Assembly: GCA_019400425.1 (NCBI GenBank)
Contig: JAFREE010000008.1
Location: 1-64,000 of the forward strand
Length of the DNA: 64,000 nucleotides
Source of the DNA: Hymenochaete sp. R1
Taxonomy: Eukaryota > Basidiomycota > Agaricomycetes > Hymenochaetales > Hymenochaetaceae
Direction of reading: 5' to 3'
Of the stretch, positions 36,101 to 48,301 are shown piece by piece. Numbering within the stretch: the stretch's first letter is position 1; each line of letters starts with the position of its first letter. The notes under the pieces were generated by a model that was not told the DNA's origin, did not search any database, and saw nothing but the letters and a program-made list of their open reading frames with translations. The translations under genes and the position numbers were made by a program.

Positions 36101-38495
36101 GGATGAGTACTAATTAATCGATTGTCCTCAGTTCAAGTCCAGATATTCGAAAGCGATTAAATTTGCCATGCAGCTGCGAGGATTTGTGGACAAATTTTTC
36201 ATCCCGATTTCAACCAGTACACCTCACTTATACATTTCAACCCTACCTTGGCTTCCAAACGGGTCAAAGCTTTGGGACAGCTGGAAAGTCGAATTCCCTC
36301 GCCAACCGTTTCTGTCGCGTTCTGTCGAGAGAGATTCGCATATTCTTCATCGCGTCCCCTTTTCAGGAGTAATTAGGGCTATGGCTGTGGCCCCTCTTGG
36401 GACATGTTTTGCTACGGGTTCAGAAGATGGATGTATCAGATTATGGGATTCTCGAACAGTCAGTCGTATGGGAGACGTCTTGAAGGCTCATGAGGACGAG
36501 ATTTGGGCACTTGCTTTCTCTCCGGATGGGCAATATATTGCGTCTGGCACCTTGACAGAAAGCGAAGTCATGCTGTGGGATACTCAAAGCCACTTACCTG
36601 TCGGAAAACCGTTCGCAGGCCATGCTGAAGGTGTCATGGGCCTTGCTTTCTCATACGATGGAAAATTCCTTGCGTCTGGATCCAGGGACAACACAATAAG
36701 AATATGGGACTCACAGACCCACGACTGTTACAAGGTTTACGCGGATCACTGCGACGAAGTCATCGCTGTCGCTTTCTCACCCGACGGAAGACAACTTGTA
36801 TCAGGTTCCGGCGACTGCTCGGTCCGTTTATGGGATCTCAATGCTGGTACAAGCACGAGCCTAGATGGGCACAGTGGTCTCGTCCGCGCTGTTGCATTCT
36901 CGCCCGATGGGTCGCGGATCGTTTCCGGTTCTTTTGATAGGACTTTGCGCATTTGGGATACCAGAGATTGTCGTTCAATTGGTAATCCCATGCATACCGG
37001 TCGCGACATTGACGCAGTGAATTTCTCGCCTGACGGGATTTATGTTGTTGCTGGGGGTGATTACTCAATCTACGTCTGGGATGCCAAGTCGATGTCTCTG
37101 ATAATGCGGGTCGACATCCCGACCCGTTTCGCTGCCTTTTCTTCCGACGGGACTCACATCATTAGCGCATCGAATTACGACATCAGTATCATCAGTTTTG
37201 AAGGAGAAAAGCTCGAAATTCGTAAGGAAGCGAGCGGTCACAGCGATCTTGTATTCTCTGTAGCTTATTCTCCGGACGGGTCACGCATTGCATCCGCTTC
37301 GATGGATCACTCCATTCGTATTTGGGACAATCGGACTGGTGCTTTACTTTTACCCGATCCTGGCTCGACGACATCTTCGAATCGCGCATCCACATGGAGG
37401 ACGCTGAGAGAAAGGGCGAAAGTAGCTTTCAAATCAACCATGCACCGCCAGCGACTTCGCGAAGAAGCCAACGACGATGATCCTACCCTTGCTTTGCGAC
37501 ACACTTCCGCTGTATCTTTCGTCGCGTTCTCCCCCGATGGTCAATATATGGCCTCTGGAGATGTAGGTGACTCGATCAAGATGTGGGATCCAGAAACTGG
37601 ACTGTGTAAAACGGGTCCCTTCAGTGCGCACTCCCAAGAACTTATTTGTGGAGCATTCTCACCTAAAAGTGATTTTCTGGCGACGGGCTCGTATGATGGT
37701 CGCATGTGTGTATGGGACACCGGCACGGGCGAGTCTAAAGGCAATGCTTCATTACAAGAATGGGTAATCTATTGTATGGCATTCTACCCGGACGGACACC
37801 GTATTGTATTTGGCACGCGTCATGCAATTGGATTATATGATGTGCAAGCTGATACCGATTCCGTGCTTTTTGACGTTGATTTCCATGTTATGAGCTTAGC
37901 TCTCTCGGAGAATGGAAAGCTCCTGGCTGCTGGAGGCGACGACCGCTTGGTGCATGTTTGGGACTTGAGCACTGAGCTCTCAGTTTGCGCCCCGTTCGAA
38001 GGACATTCCGACTTGATTTCATCTGTCAAGTTTCTCTCGGACGATGTTGTTGTTTCAACCTCGCACGACGGGGCGATTCGCGCTTGGAGCTTGCAGTCAG
38101 GTGAGCCGTATGGCCGGCCTTTGATGGGGCACACGAACAATATCAATTGCATCGACATCTCCCAAGACAAGACGCGTATTGTCTCTGGCTCTTACGACCA
38201 CACGATTCGTGTATGGGACCCACAAACATTCTTTTGGGAACCTATGGTGAATTCACGTGGATGTGCAGTGTTAGGCCCCGAACAAGCTCCCGAGACCATC
38301 TCAGATGATGGGTGGATTCAAACGATAAACGGCGAACTACTTCTATGGGTTCCAAATGACTGTCGTGCACTGGTTCGGGATACGAGTCTCCTTCGCATTT
38401 CCGCGGGAGAGGAGGATCAGCCAATTCGAATCTATTGGGACGAGCTCCTATGTGGGACTGATTGGACGAGTATACGACACTCGGATTCTCAGTAG
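33121..38495 (+). CDS. NACHT-WD40 NLR-type receptor (HET-E-like), copy B
   Basis: Ten exons: 33121-33152, 33204-33335, 33390-33459, 33519-33615, 33667-33716, 33771-33905, 33963-34013, 34067-34262, 34313-36081, 36132-38495; phases agree, 1631 aa. Exons 1-4 and 6-8 have exactly the same lengths as those of copy A, so the pair arose by tandem duplication. Order: N-terminal beta-rich region with IELGKDGFERSEDLERE, helical region VRREQAMAVLDDN, short linker, NACHT (Walker A GVAGCGKSV about 372-380, Walker B LLVIDALDEC, then LLFLITSRD), a mid region, and 14 WD40 repeats such as IVSGSFDRTLRIWD, ending in the shared WEPMVNSRGCAVLG tail. It presumably acts as a cytosolic sensor that oligomerises on binding a non-self or pathogen signal. 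The effector output of this N-terminal type is not established. Confidence 0.93.
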
Positions 38496-39468
38496 TTTAA
38501 TACTTTCGTTTGAATCCTGTTATACTTTTTCTTTATTTTTCTTCTTACAAATTTCAAACATATTTCTACACTATCTGTTCTTGGGCTATTACATATATAG
38601 TCGTTCCAGCATAATTTCGGTCCCATCTTCCGGCTTCCTTCGTGTCCTTGTAATGAATGCACCTAAAATTTCCGTTCTGTCTCCTCTTCTTTGAAACAGG
38701 TTTCATTCATGAGAGAGTAAATGTGTACGCAATATTTTCGCCCATTACTCAACGCGTAAACAAATATCAACAACACGGCCTGTTATAAAAAGAAAAGGGT
38801 GCTGAGTGCACAGCCTCACGGCAATCTGAATGAGAGAATTTCTCGTAGTTTGTGCAAGGCATCCAAAATTGGACCAGTATACACCATTCACTTCAGTAAT
38901 AATATACAATTCGATACACATCAGCATCCCCCTGCAGAATTCAATAGATGAAAACGTTGTTTTAAGGAGCTTTCCCATTGAAAAGGAGCCAATTTTTGAA
39001 TTCAAATATCGAGAACTGGAGTCGAACTGTACGCTGTATGCCGAAATCGCGGAGATGTGTTTTGCGGAGTGTTCCCAGGAAGAGAGTGACTGCCATTTCA
39101 CTGAGCCTACTTTGAGTAGAGATCCTAAAGTAAATCTGGGAGAACGGAAAGAGTCAGAGTCGCAGACCAGCCGCTGTTAACACTATTATTTGTGAGGCCA
39201 TAATGCTTGATGATGCATACAGAGGTTAAGCGTAATCACGTTTGCAAATACAGTACAAAGATCGGATGAGTATAGTATACAGTCAATAAATACACTATCG
39301 AAAGGGTTTTGCGAATAATAATAAAGATCGTGATGAGAGTCCGCATATCTTCTCTATGGCACATAGCTAGCTACCCGACATGACCACGGGTGCCGAGCGC
39401 CAGCTACAAGCTCACCCCATCACTCGCCTTCCTCTCTTTCCGTTCTCACTCACCCCCGACTTCAGTCT
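38496..39468. other. Convergent spacer between NLR-B and unknown 964-aa gene
   Basis: The 3' ends of two convergent genes lie here. A plus-strand frame of 116 codons (38830-39180) has no domain or detectable homologue in the window and is not called as a gene. Confidence 0.45.
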
Positions 39469-42400
39469 TCAAACAGCTACCGCGACCTTGGCCTCATTGT
39501 CACGCCTCACATACCCGATGAGGATCGTGTCCCACTCTTCCTGTTTCTGAGGCGCCTGCGCCTTCGACCAGGACGATTTCTGCGTTACGCCCTTAGACAG
39601 CTTCGGATCAAACTTGAATCTACCCCAGTGTCTGCCGTCTTTGGTTTCTTCGAAGGTGCAGTCGATAGGCTATTGGTTCATGAGAGCGGAAGCGGAAACA
39701 TGGCCATTTGATCAGTAAGGAATAATTCGCGTTGGCAAATGAGAGAAAACACTACTTACGTCATCGAGCTTTTCGGCTACACACATGGCCCAATACTTGG
39801 CTTTTAGCGTAGCAGTCACTGGAATATGTGTAGACAGTCAATCTGAGGGCGACGACTGAGCTTCCTATGACCACGTACCTAGTACAAAGTTTGTTCGGTT
39901 CATTTCTGTCAGCTGTTTTTCGGCCTTCATCTGAGCCTTCATTCCCTCATACAGACTATCGAAGTTCGCATCGAACCAATCTATATACGAAAGCACCTCG
40001 TTCGGTTCGTCCTCACCCCAAAGGGCATGGTAAACGTCGTTCTGAAACACCATCGTAGCGTTGTCGCCTTTTGTGAACTTCATCGTCGGCCATTTGCTGC
40101 TGGAGGAAGTCTTCACACGGCCTAGTCTGGACGTCGAGCTTACTTCACGCAATTTGGGTCCTCCGAATTTGTTTTTAAGAACTACCGGGTTTGTGAGGTG
40201 TTTCAAGTTTGGCTTTGTGATTTGGAGTTCCGATGGGATTGTGCTATTGTGCTGGATGTTGCAGTATCGTCGAAATTCACCATCCTTGGTGATATACCCA
40301 ACGTCGCCCACTTCAACCACAGATGGGGTCCACAATGGAACTCTGACTACGTATCATGATAGAGAAGGTGAAAATCAACGTCAGAAATTCGAATTAGACG
40401 AAGAAATCGGACTTGGAAATACGTACGTGGATCAGGAAGTCCTCTGAATTTACAATTCTTGAGCAAGTCCGCTGGTATTTTATCCTTCTTCTCCCTCTCA
40501 ATTGTCTGCGCTCCGACAGGTGGCCTGCTCGTATGGTGTCTTCGGGGTGCAGCTTTCGCATTCGCACGATTTTCAAGACGGTCGTTGAGCCTTTTGGATG
40601 TTTCTCCGAACTCATTTAACATATTGTGTATTTCCTCTGTGAGCTTCGTTAGCGTTTCCACGGCCTGTGCATCCGCCGAGACAGCAGCAGGGGGTAAAGA
40701 AAGAGATGGAAGTTTTGGGCTTGGTGCTGGAGTCTGACGCCGACTCGTCGTTGGCGTCGAGCCGGTACGCTTCTCTCTCAATGTGTTCTTCACTTCCATA
40801 AGCTGCCTCTTGAATCGCGCCATTGACTCGTCCTCTGACACCGATGCATCCGCAAACTTGTCCATAATGTTCTGAATCACCGCCTCGGGATCTTCATCTT
40901 GCTCCTCGATCGTTGGGAGAGCACTGTTGTCCATCATCGTTGTTATACGACGCACCGCAGCCACTTCTGTTTTGAGTCTGGGATGCTCCTCAAACTCTTT
41001 CAGCTGAGCCAAGGCGTTTGTGAGGATCTCTAGCGGCACATCTGAATGTCTCCGGGAAGAACTCTGGGATTCGTATGTCGTCTCTTCTGTATCCATCCGA
41101 GCAGCCAAACGCTCTTCTTCTACATCCCTCTGAACGCGAAGAGCCTCTTCTGTGCATTCCTTCACAGCTGCCAACAGTTGATCTTGCAGTTGTTGGGTCG
41201 CGGCATGCTTCTCAGCCAGCTTATGTACGGAAGCGTAGACTTTGACTACGACAGCAGTCTACAACAGAGTCTCAGTCCATAAGCATAACACCCCTGAGGT
41301 CGATACAAAGCTTACCAAGAAACCGCTCAGAGCCGAGTTGATTTTATTGATTGCGATACCTATCTTTAATTTGATGTCTTCACGGATAACCGCTTGTACT
41401 GCGTAAGGGGCTCCAGCAAGATCGACGAGTGTTCTTGCGATTGCCTGACAGTCTCTGAAAGAAAGTAGGAATATGAGAGAAGATGCAGTCCAGATTAAAG
41501 CCCCCTACGTACTCAACAACCCTCATCATAGGCTGCTTGAGATCCCTCTCAATCAACTCTGGCTGATCTACGGCCATCTCGAGGGCGTCGTAAATGAGTT
41601 CCACTGCGCTCACACAACGGTCGATCCATCCATAAAGTGATTCTTTTTGCCTCTGTATACACATTGGAGTGTTATGAGGATGAGTAAGGTCACGAGTCAC
41701 AAGATATATGTACGCACACCAGGAAGGATGATAAAGTTGTTCCAGGTCTGATAAATGACAAGGGCCACGGGGGCAGCAATCGCATTGATGCCAGGTGGGA
41801 TACGAAACCCTTGAGCCGCTGCGCCCATGAGTAGGAAGCCGATCTGGTTGGTATGGTGCAAATATTTCACTATTCGCTTCTCCACTTTCTGTAGTCCAAA
41901 GCGTCAGTATAAAGGCAAGAAGTGTATGGCTTGAAGATCGAAAGCCCACCTGCTTTGTAATTTCCCAACGTTCCTCTGTGTCTTTGTCTGTCGGTTTACC
42001 TATGGCCTTCATAAATGGCCTTCTAAATGCTTTTTTAGCCCTCTGTATCTTGTCAACGTGCCCACGCGGCAGCCCCTGGTCGCGTGATAAGACATCAGCC
42101 GGTTCAAGGCCACCATCGCTGTGACTAGCAATAGACGATAGTTCGTCGTCAAATTCCACATACTCCACGGACGACACCGTGCCTCCCGCTGTAGCGTCGT
42201 CATAAAGGCCCTCGTCGGATGTTGATATGAAAGATGGGCGGGATGGCACCCGCCTCAAGATGGGCTCACGGGAACCCTCGTGGCGCACAAGGGGCCCAAT
42301 CTCCGGAGGCCAATCGGTCCGATCTTCTTCATGGGTCGTACTCGCCTTCCGCTGAGACACCTGCGAAGCAGCCTTCGTGGCTCTCGAAGCGCTCGATGTT

Positions 42401-42834
42401 GCAGGCGCGGCCCTCCTACGAGTCACCTTCGGCTCACGAGAGTCAAGTTGATACAAAACGATCGATTCCACCTCTCCTGGTTTCGAAATATCGCCGATAG
42501 GGATGACATCCCTCCGTATAGAGGTACGCTTCGAACGGCCCTCAGGCTGGGGCTGGGTGACCGGCACGAAGCTCAGACGCTTCCCGACGTGAGGGGCGTC
42601 GCTGCGCATCGGTGTGGCGGTAACGCGTCCAGGTCCGGTTGGCGCAGGGCCGGAGACGGATGCGCTCTGACCAGGGGCTGCTCTATCAGAGACGGTTGCA
42701 CGTCTTTTACGGCTCGTGGTCACAGGATCAGACCCGAAGCTGACTGCTTCGTGGGCCGGGATCTCTCGGACAGCTGTTACAGTGATTTTGGGCGGGGCCG
42801 TCGGGTATGGCCTCGCCTTGGCACGACCACTCAT
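39469..42834 (-). CDS. Unknown 964-aa helical protein
   Basis: Eight exons (42834-41950, 41888-41718, 41652-41513, 41454-41316, 41258-40427, 40346-39879, 39818-39760, 39669-39469) join in phase. The first 290 residues are a basic, Ser/Pro/Thr/Arg-rich disordered region. Next comes an all-helical block containing a hydrophobic Gly/Ala-rich stretch (GFLLMGAAAQGFRIPPG and NAIAAPVALVIYQTW), then amphipathic helices (IDRCVSAVELIYDALEM, IKLKIGIAINKINSALSGF) and a Glu/Lys-rich coiled-coil. After another disordered linker the C-terminal third has a conserved-looking beta-type domain: VPLWTPSVVEVGDVGYITKD, LSYIDWFDANFDSLYEGMK, WGRFKFDPKLSKG. I do not recognise a named family. It converges on the NLR pair and may be lineage-specific to agarics. 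Confidence 0.85.
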
Positions 42835-44584
42835 CCTGAGCTTTAGATAAAGGAGGAGAAAGCGACGGAGATGGAGAAGACGTGAAAGTGGTGTCTGGCA
42901 AGAGAAATTGGATATGTGATGGACAAGAAGTTGGGGTGGCGAGGACCGGCAGAAGGTCGAAGGAGACCGAATATAAAGTGATCGAACTAGCTCTGATCCA
43001 ACTTTGCCAACTTTGTGCAGTCGCTTACTGAAATGTGGCGGAGGCCTATTGGACGTCAGTTTCCCACAAAAAGGTATCCAGGTTCTTGTACGACGCGAAG
43101 CGAATTCTAAGAAAGTATCCCACCAGAAGGGAGCGGGGAGAACTGAACTGGCTTGCTCTTCTTTTTTATCGAGAAGAAATAATTAATAGCAGCATCTGCT
43201 GTGGGCAGAAGTCGCCTTTTCTTTGATCGGAGCGCGCCGCAGAGCCAAGCTGGCAAAGAACGATCGGATCGTTGCTTTTCCGGTCAGTTTGCCCCTTTCC
43301 ATCGAGCGAAATAAGCTTGTGGCGAGAGCACAACAAATGGCTACGAGGAATAAAGGCGCAATCGGCTCATTACATGCGAGCGTGCGAGACGGATCTGTGA
43401 GCGAGTCCACCGCGGGGGGGGGGGGGGGGTACTGAAATCAAGGTCAACCGTCATCCGTCTCGTTGTTTGAGCTTCCCGGCCGTCTTCGCTGAACTTTAAA
43501 AGTTTGTGGTCAGTGGACGGACAGGCACTCTCATTCAACGAACAGAGACTCACTACTGAGCTCATACATTTCATCATCCACGCAGCTTGAGGCCAACATG
43601 GTATCTCGTATTGTGACGACTCACATCTGCCTCGATAAACACCTCCAGGTGGCACGACGCGTCCCAAAATGCGCTAACGTCGTCCACAAATTCCAATGAC
43701 AAACAGCGTCCAGCAGCTAGAAGTTTTTGATTCTTGATTCAACCATACTTCGAAGATGTTATGATCGATAGTTTTGATGAAGCTGCCAAGGAGCATACGA
43801 GCATTGAGCATTCTTAATACATGTAGCTGGATTGCGGAGGAGGGACGTCCGGAACCTCGTTCCCAGTCCAGTGCTTTCGATTCAAGCAGGGATATAAACG
43901 GGGTTTCTCGTTGTTCTCTGTTAAATCCCTTTTTCTGAAAGATAAACCAATAAAACATTCATGTCTTTGGGTTTCGGTTTCGATCGAGATACTGTGGTCT
44001 ATGCACGGAATTGTATTCAGCACATAAGACTGCTGATACAGAAAAGAGGTACGCACTAAGTACACAGCATTTATGACTTTACAGGGCGCGATAGACTAGA
44101 ATCCCTAACAGCACACTAAGTACAGCTTGGTCGCCATAGGGAAGAAAGAGTTCAGCTTCCTCACCTCATAGGTCTCAGTGCCCATGAGTACTAATACCTG
44201 GGGTTCATATCCAGGCGGAACGTGCACGACTCAAACAGTTTTAAACAACTAATGTAGGGTTTCCGTGCCCAGTTCGACTGTTCTTCGGGCGGACCAAAGG
44301 GAGTGGACTGGTGGAGGAAAGGGCAGAACCGGAATCCATCGTGAAGTAAAGAGCGTCCACGGAGGCGGCGGGAGAACAAGCTGAATTTGGCAATCATGGT
44401 CTTCGCCGACCCGGCCCAGCCGAACCTACCCGGGCTACTCACGTAAGCGTAAAGCTGACGCGCGTCCTGTCCTGTCCTGTCGATAGACGCGTTCCCAATC
44501 TCAAGCACTTTCATCTCAATCTCAAACATTACATCTTTCCTCCATCCTTCTATATAATCCTCTTCAAAACATCTACACGAAACC
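42835..44584. other. Gene-free interval with poly-G tract
   Basis: No convincing gene in 1.75 kb; frames on either strand are short and lack splice context. Contains a run of 16 G at 43414-43429 (next entry) and TCCTG pentanucleotide repeats near 44465-44480 just upstream of SEM1. Confidence 0.5.
43414..43429. repeat. G16 homopolymer
   Basis: Sixteen consecutive G residues after CCACCGC. Such runs are length-variable and error-prone in assembly; a G-rich structure is possible in the DNA, but no function is implied. Confidence 0.9.
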
Positions 44585-45199
44585 ATGTCCGGAAGCAACT
44601 CGAAAGAACCCCAGGACAAAGCTCTGGCGTCCCTCAAACGGGAAGAAGACGTCAAGCCGGCCGCGCAACCTCACGGGAGTGGATTAGAGGAGGATGACGA
44701 GTTTGAGGAGTTTGCGGTTCAAGGTGCGTTCCATGTCTTCCTCCACTTTACCGCGGACATGCCCACTGAATCTTGACCTCGTGAATCATGGTTATTCGCA
44801 TCACCGTCGTGTCCGATCAACAAGACTGGGACGACTCGCAGACAGACCTCCAACATCTGGGAGGCACGGCGCCCGGCGCTGCAAAGTCGGGTGGGGAGCA
44901 GTTGTGGGAAGATAGCTGGGATGATGACGATGTCGTGGATGATTTCAGTGAACAGCTGAGGTGAGCGACGGTTCCGGCCGTTTCTTTCTGCTTTGTGAGG
45001 CATGGGCGCCACAAGTATCGTGAAAGACTTCGGAGCCGCGTCACGGATGAATGTTTTCTTGACGTTGGCTTCTCTACACCCTGCTCAAGAAATTCGTCTA
45101 AGCATTGCTAATATATGTTTCTGCAGGAGTGAGTTGATCAAGACTGGGCAGGGAACGAGTGGGATCACGTCGACTGGAGGCGACGCCATGCAACATTAG
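44585..45199 (+). CDS. SEM1: SEM1/DSS1 (Rpn15) acidic proteasome and TREX-2 subunit
   Basis: Three exons (44585-44723, 44825-44960, 45127-45199) join in phase to 115 aa. The DSS1 signature is present: EEDDEFEEFAVQDWDD, and after a short linker LWEDSWDDDDVVDDFSEQLR, followed by SELIK. The acidic Trp-containing repeats bind partner proteins in the 26S proteasome lid, the TREX-2 mRNA-export complex and BRCA2-type recombination complexes. The N-terminal 30 residues are variable and Lys/Glu-rich. The C-terminal tail after SELIK (Gly/Thr-rich) is a few residues longer than in yeast. The second intron (166 bp) is longer than the local norm. Confidence 0.95.
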
Positions 45200-45748
45200 T
45201 CTGTTTCCCTTTTCAATGTATTTCTATGCATGCATTTTCTCTAAAGATTTACATGCCCGCGAGTCGTCATGTGGACGACGCTGCATCGTGAATGTTTGTG
45301 TCCTCCCTTCGACATCGATAAGAACGCACATGATTGTGATATGATAATGCCTCTAGAGAGACAGGAGATGTGTGTTCGGTTCCGTCATACTCCTGTGTCG
45401 TCGATGTCGAGGATCAAAGGTGCAAGACCTATTTAAGATGGCTGAGGGAGGATGGTGTGTTACTGAAATGAAGTAAGAGTAAAAACGTGCGTCGGGGTCG
45501 TGCATACAAATGCACCGATGAATTGAATCAATATTGAATTTTTATATCTGTCGGCGTTTTTTGGTCGCTGATTCCGCCCTGGCCGTGATGATGTCCATGT
45601 CCCATGTCCGTCGACTTCCCTTCCTTCCTTCCTCCGACTCGAATATATATAACCCATATCGCACCATGCTCGCCTTCTCTCGACCCCGCTCAAACTCGTT
45701 TGTCCCTCTCCTTCCTTCGTCTTTGTCTTCGTCCACAGTCTGTCCTCG
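45200..45748. other. Intergenic region upstream of the MFS transporter
   Basis: Contains the SEM1 3' region and the promoter and CT-rich leader of the transporter. No gene is seen; the overlapping frames here have no domain. Confidence 0.5.
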
Positions 45749-48301
45749 ATGACAGACGTCGCCAAACCAAAAGCAGGCCTCTCGCAGGTCTCTCTGATCT
45801 TCGCGTGCGTTTCCATCTCAGCTCAGCTCAGCTACTTATCTTATCAATCGTCATTCATATTTCCTTTCATTAACAGTTGCGGTACTGCCTTGTTTTCTGA
45901 TGGTGCGCTCTGAGTGTCGAAAAAGTGGAAAGGAAAGGCGGAGGCTGATGTCGTGTTTGCAAACCGCTCAGGATACGCAAATAACATCATTGGAGCAGGT
46001 GCGTCCTCCACGGCCGTATGGTCATACACCTCCATACTGATACTCCCTACCCTCCACACTCTCTTCATTCCCCAGTGACGACCCGTAAGCATATATTTCA
46101 AATGCAGTCATCAACGCGAACAACAAGGTTGAATTGAATTCTGTGCTGCTGTCGATCTAAAGTGCTTCAGCGCATCTATGGCAAGGACCAGGTGACGGCG
46201 CACAACTATACGACGGTTCTCAGCTCGCTGGCCTTTGCTGGCACTATCGTCGGGATGTTGACGTTTGGGTACTTATCGGATAGACTGGGAAGGAAGTTTG
46301 GCATGGTGAGCTAATGACCCATCCTATCCACGACGTCGAACGTGCGCATTTTCCCTCTCGATATATGGGGGCGCATGACCGTCGAAACCGTAATCTCGAT
46401 CAGACGCTCTCCTCGTCTACCCACGCGTGTACGTCAAGAAAGTGATAGGGGCACGCCTCAGGGCCTAGTCGGATTCTATCTTTATCTTCCTGGGCTCATC
46501 GTCCAAAATGGACATCTTACTATGAGGGATGATAATTATCAGCCCATTCCATTTTCGAAATTCGTGACTGATTCGATGCCTCGTTCGTATTGGCTGCGTC
46601 CCGCGGAAGGGAAAACGATGCTCGGGAACTCGATTGCTGACTAGATTGGATTTGGGTGTCTTTAGATGACTGCGACGGGTATCGTCTTTGTCTTTTCGGC
46701 TCTCTCAGCAGCTTCGAAAGGTGCCCATGGTAGCTTTCGAGGGATGCTCGCCATGCTCGGTGCTTGCCGGTAAGCATCTTCACGTTATACTTGTGCTCGT
46801 CCAGGGTTTAATCATTCTTATGTATTTTCAAAAAAAAAACTATAAATAGCTTCCTTCTCGGGATTGGTATAGGCGCAGAATATCCATGTGGGTCTGTTGC
46901 AGCGTCAGAACAGACAGAGGAGGAGGGTGTAGCAAAGAACGCGCAGAATCGGTGGTTCGCTTTAGCCACAAGTGAAGTCGCCATTGCCTTTTTCAAGGTA
47001 TATTTTTGGTGTACTCATAAACGATATCTCCACGGATTCCATGATTGATTTTGGATTCGTCGTCTCTTCTTTTGTCCCTCTGGTCCTTTTCTGGATGTAT
47101 GTACCAACCCCTAATATTTCCTCCCAGATGCTTGATCTCTCAACGCATGTTTACCATCTTTTCGCATAGCTTCGGCGAGAACCATCTTCGAGCAGTATGG
47201 CGCCTCTCCGTCGGCCTGGGTATCATTCCTGCAGCCGCCGTCTTTCTTTGGCGTCTCAAGATGGAAGAACCGACTTTGTATAAGAAAGCTTCCATGAGAC
47301 GCGCAAGGACGCCGTATTGGCTTATTATCAAACGATACTGGGTCAGCCTGACAGCTATTTGCGTGACGTGGTTTATCTATGATTTCATCACTTATCCGGT
47401 ACGCATTGCTTTCGTTCCGCGTCATTTGCCTGGAAGTTCTAACGTTCTGTGCCCAAGTTCGGTATCTACACCTCTACTGTGATAAACAAGTACGCGTTTT
47501 TTTTCTGAGCTAGTAAACACCGCTTAATTGAACGCACGCCTGATTTTCGCTTCTGACTTGTAGCGTTACCGGCGGCTCCGACGCCCTCTCCGCCGTCTTC
47601 GGCTGGAACGTCGTCATCAACCTCTTCTACATGCCCGGCACGATCGGCGGCGCCTTCATCGTCGACCATCTCGGACCGAAGTACACGATGATCATGGGTT
47701 TACTGTGCCAGGCCGTCATCGGCTTCATCATGAGCGGGCTGTACGTCCAATTGTCGAACCATATCGCGGCATTCGCGGTCGTGTATGGGATTTTCCTAAG
47801 TCTTGGAGAAGTCGGGCCAGGGAACTGTTTGGGTCTGCTTGCTGCGAAGACAGGCCCCACCGCCATCCGTGGTCAATTCTACGGTCCGTCCAAGCCTCAC
47901 CGCTCTTAACCCTCCCCGAAACCCCCACTTACATGATTTCTCTCTCATTAGGCATCGCCGCCGCCGTAGGCAAAGTCGGCGCCTTCGTCGGCACCTGGGC
48001 ATTCCCGCCTATGATCGAAGCCTTCGGCGGCTCCACCACCACGCGCGGCAACACGGGCCCCTTCTGGGTCGGCTCCGCCCTCGCCGTGCTCTCCGCGCTC
48101 ATCACGTTCGTGTTCATTCGGCCGTTGGGCCCGGACGGGATGGCGAGGGAGGATCGGGAGTTTAGGGCGTATTTGGAGAGGAATGGGTGGGATACGGGGT
48201 TGATGGGGGACGGGAGCGAGGGAATGACGTCGACGCCGGCGACGGAGTCGATTGATGAGAAGGGGGAGGAGAGGGAGAAGGGACTTGTCCAAGTGGTTTG
48301 A
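45749..48301 (+). CDS. MFS transporter, Git1-like / phosphate:H+ symporter family
   Basis: Twelve exons give 492 aa with consistent phases: 45749-45804, 45877-45902, 45972-45998, 46076-46084 (9-nt microexon), 46163-46305, 46666-46769, 46850-46971, 47036-47096, 47170-47398, 47458-47489, 47564-47883, 47952-48301. Motifs: NNIIGAVTTLLQRIYGK, the MFS loop GYLSDRLGRKFGM, GIGIGAEYPCGSVAASEQTE, YDFITYPFGIYTSTVINNV and the mirrored DHLGPKYTMIMG. These fit the Git1 glycerophosphodiester / PHS phosphate branch of proton symporters at the plasma membrane; the substrate is not proven. The intron before 47036 would need a GG acceptor where AG is expected, so that exon may be mis-spliced, mutated or mis-sequenced. 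Intron 5 is 360 bp. Confidence 0.85.

Noticed and set aside
27009..38495. CRISPR array or integrated virus as explanation for the repeated blocks
   Set aside because: Repeats are about 120-nt WD40 coding units with spliceosomal introns in a eukaryotic gene; there are no short direct repeats with spacers and no viral genes.
38745..39180. Opposing open frames of about 117 codons between NLR-B and the unknown 964-aa gene
   Set aside because: Frames on opposite strands mirror each other, have no domain and fall in the shared 3' intergenic region.
44191..44655. Minus-strand open frame of 154 codons upstream of and overlapping SEM1
   Set aside because: It overlaps the SEM1 start and promoter antisense, with no domain and no splice context.
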